64,000 bases of DNA. It comes from CAXTKD01 sp964244885. GTDB taxonomy: Bacteria; Pseudomonadota; Alphaproteobacteria; Sphingomonadales; Sphingomonadaceae. The position numbers and the translations under genes are program-made. The stretch spans positions 1-64,000 of the forward strand of contig CAXTKD010000009.1 in the NCBI GenBank assembly GCA_964244885.1. Direction: 5' to 3'. Under the pieces are notes generated by a model. That model ran no database searches, had not been told where the DNA came from, and saw only the letters and a list, made by a program, of their open reading frames with translations. Positions 33,211-41,347 of this stretch are shown here, piece after piece. Every line of letters begins with the position of its first letter. Position 1 is the first letter of the stretch.

Positions 33211-34083
33211 ATGAGCAAGGCGCCAACCCTCCGCCAATTCCAGAAGCGCTTTCCGACCGAGGAAAGCTGCCTAGAGCATCTTATGCGCACCCGCTTCGGC
33301 GAGCGTCACGCCTGCGATAAGTGCGGCAAGGATGCCAAGTTCTACCGCGTCAAAGAGCGCCGGTCCTATGCTTGCGAGCATTGCGGCTTTCAGGTCTATC
33401 CGACCGCTGGCACCCCGTTTGACCGCACCCGCACCCCGCTTCGTGACTGGTTCTTTGTCATGTTCCAGTTCGTCACGTCGCGGAACGGTGTCGCGGCGAA
33501 AGAGGTGCAGCGCCAGCTCGGCGTCACTTACAAGACGGCATGGCGCATGTGCGACCTTATTCGCGCCCACATGGGCGCCCTGGACGGCAACAGCCCGATC
33601 GGCGGCGCTGGCACCGATGTCGAGATTGACGAGACATTCATCGGCGGCAAGCGCCGCGGTCAGGGCAATCGCTCAAACAAGGCGGTCGTCGTCGGCATGG
33701 TGGAGCGGGGCGGTGACGTGGTGACGAAGGTCGTCGCCGGTCAGAAGCGCGAGAACATCCTACCGGCCGTTACCGAAAACGTCATCCCCGGTGGCACGGT
33801 CCACACTGACTATCTGCACTCCTACCGGGTGCTAGGCGAGATGGGCTACACGCATCTGCGAACGAACCATGCCGCCGGCGAGTATGTCAGCCGCGAAACC
33901 GGCTCGCACACACAGTCGATCGAGGGTTTCTGGAGCGCCCTAAAGCGCGGCATCAACGGCACCTACATCCACGTCAGCCAGAAGCATCTTCCGAAGTATC
34001 TGGCGGAGTTTGAATTCCGTCACAATCTTCGTCAGTCGCCGCATCTGATGTTAGATCGGCTTCTGACTGGCTTTGGCCGGTAA
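33211..34083 (+). CDS. IS1595-family (ISXO2-like) transposase
   Basis: A 290-residue transposase. It has an N-terminal zinc ribbon (CDKCGKDAKFYRVKERRSYA then CEHCGF) and a helix-turn-helix region, then the ISXO2-like DDE-type catalytic domain with the first aspartate in VEIDETFIGGKRRG, the second in HTDYLHSYR and the third acidic region near SIEGFWSALKRG. It looks complete and undamaged. AT-rich bases and the left end lie just upstream. Confidence 0.95.
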   Translation: MSKAPTLRQFQKRFPTEESCLEHLMRTRFGERHACDKCGKDAKFYRVKERRSYACEHCGFQVYPTAGTPFDRTRTPLRDWFFVMFQFVTSRNGVAAKEVQRQLGVTYKTAWRMCDLIRAHMGALDGNSPIGGAGTDVEIDETFIGGKRRGQGNRSNKAVVVGMVERGGDVVTKVVAGQKRENILPAVTENVIPGGTVHTDYLHSYRVLGEMGYTHLRTNHAAGEYVSRETGSHTQSIEGFWSALKRGINGTYIHVSQKHLPKYLAEFEFRHNLRQSPHLMLDRLLTGFGR

Positions 34084-34171
34084 CGCCGAGCATCCGGCTC
34101 AGGAGGGCGTCGAAGCGGGCATTGGGATTGGTTGCCATTCCCTCTCTTACCATCTCCGATAAGATGGGGCT

Positions 34172-34471
34172 ATGTCGCCTGATTCGATGATCGAAGAGTT
34201 CGAGCGCCAAGGTGCTGCTCACATTCGTCTGCGAATTATGGCAAATCAACTGCCAGGCGGATGGACAGAGCCGGCGATTAAATGGCTTGCGGATCAAGAT
34301 CGCGCAGAGCGTTCTCGCAATGAGGCCTCCCAATCAGAGCAGATGCGAGCCGCCTTGAGCGCAAACCACGCTGCAAAAATCGCAGCTATTGCTGCCATAA
34401 TAGCCATCCCGCTCGCAATCATAAGCATTGCCGTCACCGTTCTTGCTTGGGTTTATCCTCACAAGTCTTAG
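34172..34471 (+). CDS. Passenger gene 1, small single-helix membrane protein
   Basis: A 99-residue protein not recognised. The first two-thirds are charged and helical (MIEEFERQGAAHIRLRIMAN, then a WLADQDRAERSRNEASQSEQ stretch), and the last third is one strong membrane helix (IAAIAAIIAIPLAIISIAVT). It would be C-terminally anchored with a cytoplasmic charged domain. It lies about 90 bases after the transposase on the same strand, with a small hairpin (CCATCT...AGATGG) between them. Confidence 0.6.
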   Translation: MSPDSMIEEFERQGAAHIRLRIMANQLPGGWTEPAIKWLADQDRAERSRNEASQSEQMRAALSANHAAKIAAIAAIIAIPLAIISIAVTVLAWVYPHKS

Positions 34472-34715
34472 CATAATATGTAGTTAAAAGCTGCACTCGC
34501 CAAACTCGCGGCACGGATGCATAATCCCCGAGTCGCCTCGATCTTGATCGGTCGGGACGATCCGCACTCGCGCGGGCGAACACAGGCTCTCGGCTTCGGT
34601 CGGGCGGCCTGCGGAATGCAAGACCTTCGGGGAATACGCAGGGCGCGGTTCTCTGTGTTCACGCGCGATCAACCGTCCCGGCTGGCGGGACGGAGCGGTG
34701 AATGCGGAGTTGCTA

Positions 34716-34997
34716 ATGTCCGACGAGATGAAGGGAGCGCTTAGGCGCTCCGATGGCTGCAGTTATTTTATCGGTTCGTGGTTTTGCTTCATAGTCGGGC
34801 TGTTATCCCTCCTCCTTTCGGCTGTAGCCCGCTCCCCTTCCGACGAGGGCATGCATTCATTCATGCTACTTCTAGGCATGGCATTAGTCGGTTTGTGGAT
34901 TCCGCTTCTAATCGCCGGCAGCATTATCCGGGCGATCTATTTCCTACCTGGCGATCAACTAAAGCTGGCTGCCGACGATCTGCGGAGGGCGAAGTGA
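34716..34997 (+). CDS. Passenger gene 2, two-helix membrane protein
   Basis: A 93-residue protein not recognised. After a charged start (MSDEMKGALRRSDGC) come two membrane helices (SWFCFIVGLLSLLLSAVA; FMLLLGMALVGLWIPLLIAG) and a short charged tail (DQLKLAADDLRRAK). The ATG at 34716 follows a GGAG box by 6 bases; a GTG at 34698 is less likely. Its stop overlaps the start of the next gene (GTGA), so the two are coupled. Confidence 0.6.
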   Translation: MSDEMKGALRRSDGCSYFIGSWFCFIVGLLSLLLSAVARSPSDEGMHSFMLLLGMALVGLWIPLLIAGSIIRAIYFLPGDQLKLAADDLRRAK

Positions 34998-35629
34998 GAC
35001 GCCCTCTTGTCTTCGCGCTCCTACTTGCCAGCGCCTCGCCGGCCTTTGCCAAAAATCAATTCGAGAAGGCGTTAGAGCTCACGCCGGAATATTTCCAAAA
35101 GGTCGTTGTGGTAAAAGATGATGATCTCGACACCTCGGCAACCCTATCTAGCGTCAAGGGCTTTCAGGAGAAACGCGGGCTGCTAGGCATCACTTGGAAC
35201 GACAATTTCCTTCGGGCAACGATCAACAAGAAGACCGGGGAAACCCGCATCGGCCTATATCAATTCGTGAACTATTACGGTGAGTGGCGACGCTACCAAG
35301 GCGCCAGCTACGAAACCCATGATGGGCCGAAAGACGCTGATTTGCGGATAGTCGATCGTCGGGTCGTAAGCTGCCAAAACACGCAAATCACTGGAGGTTG
35401 CTTGCTCAGCGAGCATATGATTTTCGATGTGGATGAGGAATTGTTGCGCGTTATCGCCAGCAAATGGGAGGCCAATAAAGCCGCAGTGTGGCGCTTCAAA
35501 TTTCGAGCGCAAGCGGCCGATGATTGGAACGACGGCATACCCCCGGCGGAGGTCAAAGGCTTCCTAATGGCGGTAGATGCCTACCGAAAGGACCATGGAT
35601 TGCCCTCACCGCAACCCGCATCACACTAA
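34994..35629 (+). CDS. Passenger gene 3, secreted protein of unknown function
   Basis: A 211-residue protein with a clear signal peptide (RRPLVFALLLASASPAFAKN). The mature part is mixed alpha/beta with repeated aromatic residues (GLYQFVNYYGEWRRYQGASY) and two cysteines close together (CQNTQITGGC) that could form a disulfide. No family was recognised. The start is GTG at 34994, overlapping passenger gene 2. Base composition differs from the flagellar neighbours, consistent with acquisition. Confidence 0.6.
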   Translation: MRRPLVFALLLASASPAFAKNQFEKALELTPEYFQKVVVVKDDDLDTSATLSSVKGFQEKRGLLGITWNDNFLRATINKKTGETRIGLYQFVNYYGEWRRYQGASYETHDGPKDADLRIVDRRVVSCQNTQITGGCLLSEHMIFDVDEELLRVIASKWEANKAAVWRFKFRAQAADDWNDGIPPAEVKGFLMAVDAYRKDHGLPSPQPASH

Positions 35630-35634
35630 ATTGA

Positions 35635-36000
35635 TCAATCATCCCACGCCGAATAGTCAGGGATGTAGCCTTGAGGCTTCTTCTCCGGCGGCGGCGAATG
35701 ATTTGTTATGGTAACGTTGCCTGTGACATTTCCGAAGTTGGGAGAGTGAGGACCGTTTGAGCTGTGGCCCGCGCCTCCGTCTTCGTCGCCTTTTCGACGC
35801 GGTAACAGCGTCCATATGAAAAGCATCGTAAATAGGACGGCAACGACCCATGAGATAATATTGGGGGCAGTCATAAGCTTGTCCCGAAGCTCAAGGGCGT
35901 CTTGCCGAGCATGCGCAACCGATACGGCGAACTGAAAGCCGTTCCAAATCCATATAGCTCCCGCCGCGAGGCCAATTCCGAGCGGGCGAAGTTTTTCCAT
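35635..36000 (-). CDS. Passenger gene 4, membrane protein with Asn-rich tail
   Basis: A 121-residue protein not recognised, running against the other passengers. It has an N-terminal hydrophobic segment (LGIGLAAGAIWIWNGFQFAV), a second helix (IISWVVAVLFTMLFIWTLLP) and a polar tail with an SNGPHSPNFGNVTGNVTITN stretch. Its stop codon is 5 bases from the previous gene's stop. Confidence 0.55.
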   Translation of the reverse strand: MEKLRPLGIGLAAGAIWIWNGFQFAVSVAHARQDALELRDKLMTAPNIISWVVAVLFTMLFIWTLLPRRKGDEDGGAGHSSNGPHSPNFGNVTGNVTITNHSPPPEKKPQGYIPDYSAWDD

Positions 36001-36040
36001 CCCCTAATCAAAGCCGCTCTCCCCTCGGGAGTCCAGCTGT

Positions 36041-36079
36041 ACTTGTCGGAGGGGGATAATGTCGAATATCTCTAACATC
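36041..36079 (-). repeat. Right terminal inverted repeat
   Basis: Reverse complement begins GATGTTAGAGATATTC, contains CGACATTATCCCC and ends CCGACAAGT. It matches the left end at 32 of 39 positions. Just outside lies CGGAGGAATTATCGGCGCC, loosely similar to the CGGAGTTATCGCGCCG outside the left end. Confidence 0.75.
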
Positions 36080-36091
36080 ATTTCGGAGGAA

Positions 36092-36769
36092 TTATCGGCG
36101 CCTGCGCCGTGCCACCAGGCCGACGACGCCAAGTCCGGCGATCATCATCGCCCATTCGCCGGGCTCGGGAGCGGGGGTCACGCTGAGCGCGTTGGGGTCG
36201 AGCGAGACGCGAAAAGAGGTCTGGGCCCCATAAGGGTCGATGCGGTGGAGCTTGAAGAAGCTGCTGCCATAGGGCGTCACCGCGGTTGTGATCGGGGTGT
36301 CGAGTGAATCGGGCAGGTTTTCCGACAGGCCCGCGATGCCGATCTCGTCGTCAAAGAAGGAGCCATCGGGGCGGCTCTCCGACGGATAGGAGTAGAAGCT
36401 GATCGTCCCGGTGCCGGTATTGCTGTTGCCCTGGCCCTGCAGGGTAACCGACGTGTACCAGGTGGCCGTCAGATCAAAGACCGCGCCTTCGATGTTCAGC
36501 GTCGCGCTGGTAATCGGGATCGTGGTTCCGGGCGTGAAATAATATTGCGAGGTGCCGCCCGCGATGCCATCGAAGTGATCGTAGGTAGTCCGGTTCCCGA
36601 GCGCAGTGTCGTAGGCGAAAGTCGCGGTGAACGACTTGCCATCATAGACTTCGCCGCCTTGCCCGATATCGTGGACCACACCCGAGAAGGTGGCGACAAG
36701 CTGGTCGGCGAACGCCGGTGCCGCGCTTGCGGCAACCAATGCGGCCGCCAGTTTCATACTCAAGCGCAT
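36092..36769 (-). CDS. PEP-CTERM (PEPxxWA type) sorting-signal protein
   Basis: A 225-residue exported protein with a signal peptide (MKLAAALVAASAAPAFA) and a C-terminal PEPGEWAMMIAGLGVVGLVA followed by a run of arginines, the PEPxxWA-CTERM sorting signal of sphingomonads. Such proteins are processed by exosortase and placed at the cell surface. The middle is beta-rich with aromatic stretches and no recognised domain. It is next to the transposon end and may be ancestral to the site. Confidence 0.88.
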   Translation of the reverse strand: MRLSMKLAAALVAASAAPAFADQLVATFSGVVHDIGQGGEVYDGKSFTATFAYDTALGNRTTYDHFDGIAGGTSQYYFTPGTTIPITSATLNIEGAVFDLTATWYTSVTLQGQGNSNTGTGTISFYSYPSESRPDGSFFDDEIGIAGLSENLPDSLDTPITTAVTPYGSSFFKLHRIDPYGAQTSFRVSLDPNALSVTPAPEPGEWAMMIAGLGVVGLVARRRRR

Positions 36770-36933
36770 AGCAGCCCCCCTGACACAACAGCCTGCTTTA
36801 TGCATGCTTTATGCCAGCGAGTAATTCCAACGGGTTAGGCTTGGACAGCCGGTCTGATTGTAAAGAATGCCGACAGAAAATCGCGTTTTGGCAAGGGCTT
36901 GCGACGACGCGGGACGCTATGTCGCATGCCAGC

Positions 36934-37341
36934 TCAGCGCAGCGCCTTGCGGACCACCAGTTTCAGGCCCGACCAAGTCTCATCCACCGCGCACACCTTC
37001 ACGTCAACGAACCCCAGGGGGAAGGCCAGTTCGCGGATCGTGTCCTCGGTGATGTCGGTCGGGACTTTCGAGGCCTTCTTCGGCCACGACACCCAGATCA
37101 TGCCGGCCGGCGCAAGCAGCGGCCGAAGAGTCGCCAGCCGCTCCGCCAGCACCGCGCGCTCGGCGGTGAAGATGTGGGCGTGGTCAAGGTCCGGAGGCGG
37201 CGCATCACGCAGGTCGAGCGCCAGGCCGGCGGCGTCGATCTCTGCGGCGACCGATGCCGGCATTCCGTCGCGCCAGACGCTCTGGCCCCCTTTAAGCGTC
37301 AATTTCTTGGCCAGCGGCGTTCCCGAATAGCCGGTCGACAT
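36934..37341 (-). CDS. DUF3052 family protein
   Basis: A 135-residue protein with the DUF3052 opening (STGYSGTPLAKKLTLKGG) and the later LLAPAGMIWVSWPKKASKVP, then TDITEDTIRELAF pattern. Its function is unknown. The start at 37341 has AGGAATT upstream; the frame is open 14 codons further. It is divergent from the transglycosylase-flhA unit, and the gap between the two holds the sigma-54 site at 37378-37393. Confidence 0.85.
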   Translation of the reverse strand: MSTGYSGTPLAKKLTLKGGQSVWRDGMPASVAAEIDAAGLALDLRDAPPPDLDHAHIFTAERAVLAERLATLRPLLAPAGMIWVSWPKKASKVPTDITEDTIRELAFPLGFVDVKVCAVDETWSGLKLVVRKALR

Positions 37342-37377
37342 CGTTGAAATTCCTAGACTAATTTCCATCGCCGCGAC

Positions 37378-37393
37378 TGGCACGGGCTTTGCG
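37378..37393 (+). promoter_or_regulatory. Sigma-54 promoter of the transglycosylase-flhA operon
   Basis: TGGCACGGGCTTTGCG, with GG and GC 12 bases apart. The predicted start is 37404, one base before an ATG at 37405 that opens a 7-codon frame (stop included) ending in an ATGA overlap with the transglycosylase start. Confidence 0.82.
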
Positions 37394-37421
37394 AAGCCTT
37401 TGCCATGAAGTGTGCCGCGTC

Positions 37422-38210
37422 ATGAATTCGCCGTTGATTTCGAGCCTGTCAAACGGCGCCGGCCGGGTCGCGGGTGCGATCCGGGACGCCGCGGCGCGGA
37501 CCGGCGTCGATTTCTCCTACCTCTACGGCCAGGCGAAGATCGAGAGCGGCTTCGACAGCGACGCCAAGGCGTCGACCAGCAGCGCCACGGGCCTCTACCA
37601 GTTCCTCGACCAGAGCTGGCTCGGTGTCGTCAAGAAACACGGCGCCGAACATGGCATGGGATGGGCCGCCGACTGCATCGAGGCGAAGCCCGGCGGCGGC
37701 CTGTGCGTGCGGGATCCCGCGGCGCGCCAGGCAGTGCTGGACCTGCGCAAGAACCCCGAAGCCGCCGCGCTGATGGCGGCCGAGCATGCCAGCGACAACG
37801 CGGCAGCGATCCAGCGCGCCACCGGCCGCGCCGCGACCTCCACCGACCTCTACATGGCGCATTTCCTTGGGAGTGCCGGAGCCGTCGATTTCCTGACGGC
37901 GATGCAGGGCAACCCGCAAGGCTCCGCCGCCGCCGTGGCGCCCGCCGCCGCCGCCTCCAACCGCGCGGTGTTCTACAATGCCGACGGCTCGCCGCGGACG
38001 CTGGCCGAGGTCTACAACCGCTTCGCCGGCAAGCTCGGCGATGCCGCCTCGACGCCCGCCGTGCAATTCGCCGATGAGGAGAGCGACACCCCGTCGATGC
38101 CGCCCGCGCTCTACCAGGCGATGAACGGCGGCGCGCCGCTCGACCTCATCCGCCCGAGCCCCGAGACCGCGCGGCTCGCCTACCTGTCGCTCACCGGGCT
38201 GGGCGCCTGA
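37422..38210 (+). CDS. Flagellar lytic transglycosylase (SLT domain)
   Basis: A 262-residue protein with a lysozyme-like lytic transglycosylase domain near the N-terminus (FSYLYGQAKIESGFDSDAKA, then SSATGLYQFLDQSWLGVVKK, with the catalytic glutamate in the IESGFD motif). It probably opens peptidoglycan for the rod, replacing the missing hydrolase half of FlgJ. No classic signal peptide is seen, so it may be exported by the flagellar system itself. The start at 37422 is downstream of the predicted transcript start, unlike the more upstream TTG. Confidence 0.85.
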   Translation: MNSPLISSLSNGAGRVAGAIRDAAARTGVDFSYLYGQAKIESGFDSDAKASTSSATGLYQFLDQSWLGVVKKHGAEHGMGWAADCIEAKPGGGLCVRDPAARQAVLDLRKNPEAAALMAAEHASDNAAAIQRATGRAATSTDLYMAHFLGSAGAVDFLTAMQGNPQGSAAAVAPAAAASNRAVFYNADGSPRTLAEVYNRFAGKLGDAASTPAVQFADEESDTPSMPPALYQAMNGGAPLDLIRPSPETARLAYLSLTGLGA

Positions 38211-40303
38211 TGGCCGCCGCGGCGACCGCCTTCAACGGCCCGATCTGGGCGAGCGCCGGCCGCTCGGCGGTGCTGCCGATCGGCATCCTGGCGCTCGTCG
38301 TGCTGATGGTCGTGCCGATCCCGGCGGCGATGCTGGACGTGTTCTTCATCGCCAACATCATGATCAGCATCGCGGTGCTGATGGTAGCGCTCAACACCGA
38401 AAAGCCGCTCGATTTCAGCGCTTTCCCGAGCGTCCTTCTGTTCGCGACTCTCCTGCGGCTGTCGCTCAACGTCGCCTCGACGCGCGTCGTCCTGGTCAAC
38501 GGCCACACCGGCACCGGTGCGGCGGGCCACGTCATCGAAGCATTCGGCAGCTTCCTGATCGGCGGCGACTATATCGTCGGCCTGTTCGTGTTCGCGATCC
38601 TGATCATCATCAACCTGGTGGTGATCACCAAGGGCGCGGGCCGCGTCTCCGAAGTCAGCGCGAGATTCACACTCGACGCGCTGCCGGGCAAGCAGATGGC
38701 GATCGACGCCGATTTGAACGCCGGCCTGATGACCCCCGACGAGGCGCGCGCCAGGCGGGCCGAAGTCGCGACAGAGGCCGATTTCTACGGCTCGATGGAC
38801 GGCGCGTCCAAGTTCGTGAAGGGCGATGCGGTCGCCGGCCTGCTCATCCTCGCGATCAACATCATCGGCGGGCTTATTCTGGGCACGCTGCATCACAACA
38901 TGCCGATCGGCGCCGCCGCGTCGAACTACATCCTGCTCGCGGTCGGCGACGGCCTTGTCGCCCAGGTGCCGTCGCTGATGCTGTCGATCGCCGCCGCGAT
39001 GATCGTCACGCGCGTCTCCTCGAAGCTCGACCTCACGGGCCAGATCGGCCAGCAGCTCGGCTCGGCCAAGGCGTGGACGCCCGTCGCCGGCATCCTCGCG
39101 CTGCTCGGCATCATGCCCGGCATGCCGCATCTGATCGTCCTGCCGTTCGCCGCGGGCGCGGGGTACGCCGCGTGGAAACTTCGCAAAGGTGCGAAGGTCG
39201 ACGTACCGACGATCGACGCCGAAGTCGTCGGCGAGAACGGCTCGCGGCCCGACGCGACGATCAACTGGGAGGACGTCACCGACAACGTTCAGGTCTCGGT
39301 CGAGATCGGCTACGGCCTGATCGGCCTCGTCGACGAGAAGCAGCGCGCGCCGCTGATGGCGCGGATCACCGGCATCCGCCGCCAGCTTTCGAAGGAGCTC
39401 GGCTTCGTCGTCCCGCTCATCCGGGTTCGCGACAACATGGCGCTCGGCCCCTACGCCTACCGCGTCCTCATCGGCGGCGTCGTTCTCGGCGAGGACGAGG
39501 TCTATCCGAACGAGTTGCTCGCGCTGGAGAGCGGCTACATCCACCAGCCCGCGCAGGGCAAGGCGGTCAAGGATCCGACCTTCGGCCTCGACGCCGTCTG
39601 GATCGCAGCCGACGATCGCGACCAGGCCGTCGCTTCGGGCTACACCGTGGTCGACGCCGCGACCGTCGTTGCGACGCACCTCAACCACCTGCTCCAGTCG
39701 CAGGCGCGCCAGCTTCTCGGCCAGGACGAGGTCGGCAAGCTGGTCGAGACGCTGCAGGCGACGGCGCCGCAGCTCGTCACCAACCTCATCCCGAAGATCC
39801 TGCCGCTGCAGACGATCGCCACCGTCCTCCAGACGTTGCTCGACGAAGGCGTGCCGATCCGCGACTTCCGCCGCATCGTCGAGGCGCTCGCCAGCGCCGC
39901 GCCGAAAAGCCAGGACCCCGCCGAGCTCACCGAGCTGATCCGCCCAGCGCTTGGCGGCCTGATCGTCCAGAAGCTCTGCGGCGTCCGCGAGACCTTGAAG
40001 ATCGTCACTTTCGACGGCGAGCTGGAGCAGCTGCTCGTCGCCTCGGTCCGCGCCGACCCGATCGGCGCCTATCCGATCGACCCCGCGCTGTCGCAGCGCA
40101 TCCTGACATCGCTGTCGGAAGCCGTGCAGCCGATGATCGCCGAGGGAGCGTCGTTCGCGGTCGTCACCTCGCCGCTCGTCCGCCGCCAGCTCTTCCTGCT
40201 GCTCCGCAACCACATCCCGGACGTCTCGGTCCTCTCCTTCTACGAAATCCCCGACACGCGAACCGTCTCGGTCGTCGCGGTCGTCGGGCGCGAGGGAAGC
40301 TAA
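38210..40303 (+). CDS. flhA: Flagellar export gate protein FlhA
   Basis: The largest export-gate membrane protein, with about eight N-terminal helices and a large cytoplasmic domain that binds chaperone-substrate complexes. The 697-residue length is typical. It has the FHIPEP-family text VVPIPAAMLDVFFIANIMIS, ATLLRLSLNVASTRVVL, and GLFVFAILIIINLVVITKGA. The C-terminal domain ends with conserved helices and strands (VTSPLVRRQLFLLLRNHIPD, then VSVLSFYEI). It overlaps the transglycosylase stop by one base (TGATG). Confidence 0.97.
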   Translation: MAAAATAFNGPIWASAGRSAVLPIGILALVVLMVVPIPAAMLDVFFIANIMISIAVLMVALNTEKPLDFSAFPSVLLFATLLRLSLNVASTRVVLVNGHTGTGAAGHVIEAFGSFLIGGDYIVGLFVFAILIIINLVVITKGAGRVSEVSARFTLDALPGKQMAIDADLNAGLMTPDEARARRAEVATEADFYGSMDGASKFVKGDAVAGLLILAINIIGGLILGTLHHNMPIGAAASNYILLAVGDGLVAQVPSLMLSIAAAMIVTRVSSKLDLTGQIGQQLGSAKAWTPVAGILALLGIMPGMPHLIVLPFAAGAGYAAWKLRKGAKVDVPTIDAEVVGENGSRPDATINWEDVTDNVQVSVEIGYGLIGLVDEKQRAPLMARITGIRRQLSKELGFVVPLIRVRDNMALGPYAYRVLIGGVVLGEDEVYPNELLALESGYIHQPAQGKAVKDPTFGLDAVWIAADDRDQAVASGYTVVDAATVVATHLNHLLQSQARQLLGQDEVGKLVETLQATAPQLVTNLIPKILPLQTIATVLQTLLDEGVPIRDFRRIVEALASAAPKSQDPAELTELIRPALGGLIVQKLCGVRETLKIVTFDGELEQLLVASVRADPIGAYPIDPALSQRILTSLSEAVQPMIAEGASFAVVTSPLVRRQLFLLLRNHIPDVSVLSFYEIPDTRTVSVVAVVGREGS

Positions 40304-40309
40304 AGCGCC

Positions 40310-41335
40310 ATGCAAACCACCACCATCATCGCCCGCGACAGCCGCGCCGCGCTCGACGAGATCGCCCGCCAGCTCGGCCCCGACGCGCTGGTGCTGGAGA
40401 CGCGCAGGCACCCGCGCGGGGTCGAGGTCCTGGCGGGGATCGAGGGGCCGCGCGGCGATGCCCGGCGGTGTCACCCCCACTTAACCTCCCCCATCGAAGG
40501 GGGAGGGACCAGGCTGAGCGATTCAGGAGGAGCGTCCCCTCCCCTTCGATGGGGAGGGACAGGGAGGGGTGACACCGCCGGGCATCCCGCCACCCCCTTC
40601 GCGACCTTCGCCGAGCAAGCACGCGACATCGGCTTCGACTCCGACCTCCTCGATCGCGTCGACCGCACCGGCCTCGCCGAACCGACCGAGGCGTGGTCGC
40701 GCTTCCTCGCGCTGCTCGACTCCGAAGTCGCCATCGCCCCGCCGCCACATCTTGGCGCGCGACACGTCTGCGTCGTCGGCGGCAGCGGCACCGGCAAGAC
40801 CACCGTGCTCGCGCAGATCGCCGCGCGCCTGCGCCGCGACGACCCCGGAGCCAATATCGCCTTCCTGTCCGCCGACGCGCAGCGCATCGGCGCGCGCGAG
40901 CAGCTCCGGCTGATCGGCGGCAAGCTCGGCGTGCCGGTGTTCGAGGCGGGGGAGGGCGGCCTCGTCGCGGGCGCCTGCCGCCTGCTGATCGACATGCCGA
41001 GCGACCCGTGGACCGCGCGCCGCCTCGCCGAGCCGCTGCGCGAACTGCCCGGCGGAGTGACGACGCTGTGCACGCTGCCGCTCACCGCGCAGCGCGCCCG
41101 CCACCGCCAGATGCTCGATCATTTCGACGGCCTGACCGACGCGCTCGCCGTCACCCACGCCGGCGACTCGCTGCCGCCCGGCGCGCTGATCTCGGCGCTG
41201 GCCGCGGCGCGGCAGCCGCTCGCCTATTTGAGCCGCGACGCCGATCCGCTCGCCGCGATCGAGCCGGCGCGCAGCTCGGCGCTCTACCGCCTCATCGTCG
41301 CCGCGCTCTCGGGCGCCTCGCCCGCGCTTCACTAG
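40310..41335 (+). CDS. flhF: Flagellar SRP-type GTPase FlhF (repeat insert, altered motifs)
   Basis: FlhF places the polar flagellum. The 341-residue protein has the N-terminal MQTTTIIARDSRAALDEIAR, then QLGPDALVLETR signature, the P-loop VVGGSGTGKTTVLAQIA (about residue 158) and SADAQRIGAREQL. Two later GTPase motifs look altered: LIDMPSD stands where SRP GTPases have DTAGR, and THAGD where TKxD is expected. Residues about 50-92 come from a palindromic element. flhG follows 12 bases on. Confidence 0.88.
   Translation: MQTTTIIARDSRAALDEIARQLGPDALVLETRRHPRGVEVLAGIEGPRGDARRCHPHLTSPIEGGGTRLSDSGGASPPLRWGGTGRGDTAGHPATPFATFAEQARDIGFDSDLLDRVDRTGLAEPTEAWSRFLALLDSEVAIAPPPHLGARHVCVVGGSGTGKTTVLAQIAARLRRDDPGANIAFLSADAQRIGAREQLRLIGGKLGVPVFEAGEGGLVAGACRLLIDMPSDPWTARRLAEPLRELPGGVTTLCTLPLTAQRARHRQMLDHFDGLTDALAVTHAGDSLPPGALISALAAARQPLAYLSRDADPLAAIEPARSSALYRLIVAALSGASPALH
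40457..40586. repeat. Palindromic element family B, copy 1 (inside flhF)
   Basis: The outer arms at 40457-40477 and 40566-40586 are perfect 21-bp reverse complements (GATGCCCGGCGG... and ...CCGCCGGGCATC). Inner parts include CCTCCCCCATCGAAGGGGGA and CCCCTTCGATGGGG. The flhF frame is open throughout, giving an SPIEGGGTRLSDSGGASPPL stretch. A looser copy is in fliK at 51270-51390. Confidence 0.85.
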
Positions 41336-41347
41336 GGTCACAGCCGC

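Larger units (their letters stand above)
33148..36079 (+). mobile_element. IS1595-type element with four passenger genes, about 2.9 kb
   Basis: Imperfect 39-bp inverted repeats (33148-33186 and 36041-36079, 32 of 39 positions identical) bracket an IS1595/ISXO2-family transposase and four genes of unknown function. The interior is visibly more AT-rich than its surroundings. No flanking target duplication could be found, so the exact ends or the age of the insertion are uncertain. Passenger genes are known in some IS1595 subgroups. The whole element lies inside the region that splits the flagellar genes. Confidence 0.75.

Noticed and set aside
34517..34744. A 75-codon frame between passenger genes 1 and 2
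   Set aside because: Its composition is Arg/Gly-rich without hydrophobic or conserved parts, and it overlaps the better-supported gene at 34716.
33130..36100. A target-site duplication flanking the IS1595-type element
   Set aside because: The 8 bases next to the inverted repeats (GATCAGCC and ATTTCGGA) do not match, nor do shifts of one base.
37389..37421. TTG at 37389 as the start of the transglycosylase
   Set aside because: It overlaps the -12 part of the sigma-54 site, so it would not be present in the mRNA made from that promoter.
38180..40480. A 766-codon minus-strand frame across flhA
   Set aside because: It mirrors flhA codon structure, has no recognisable domain and no start context.
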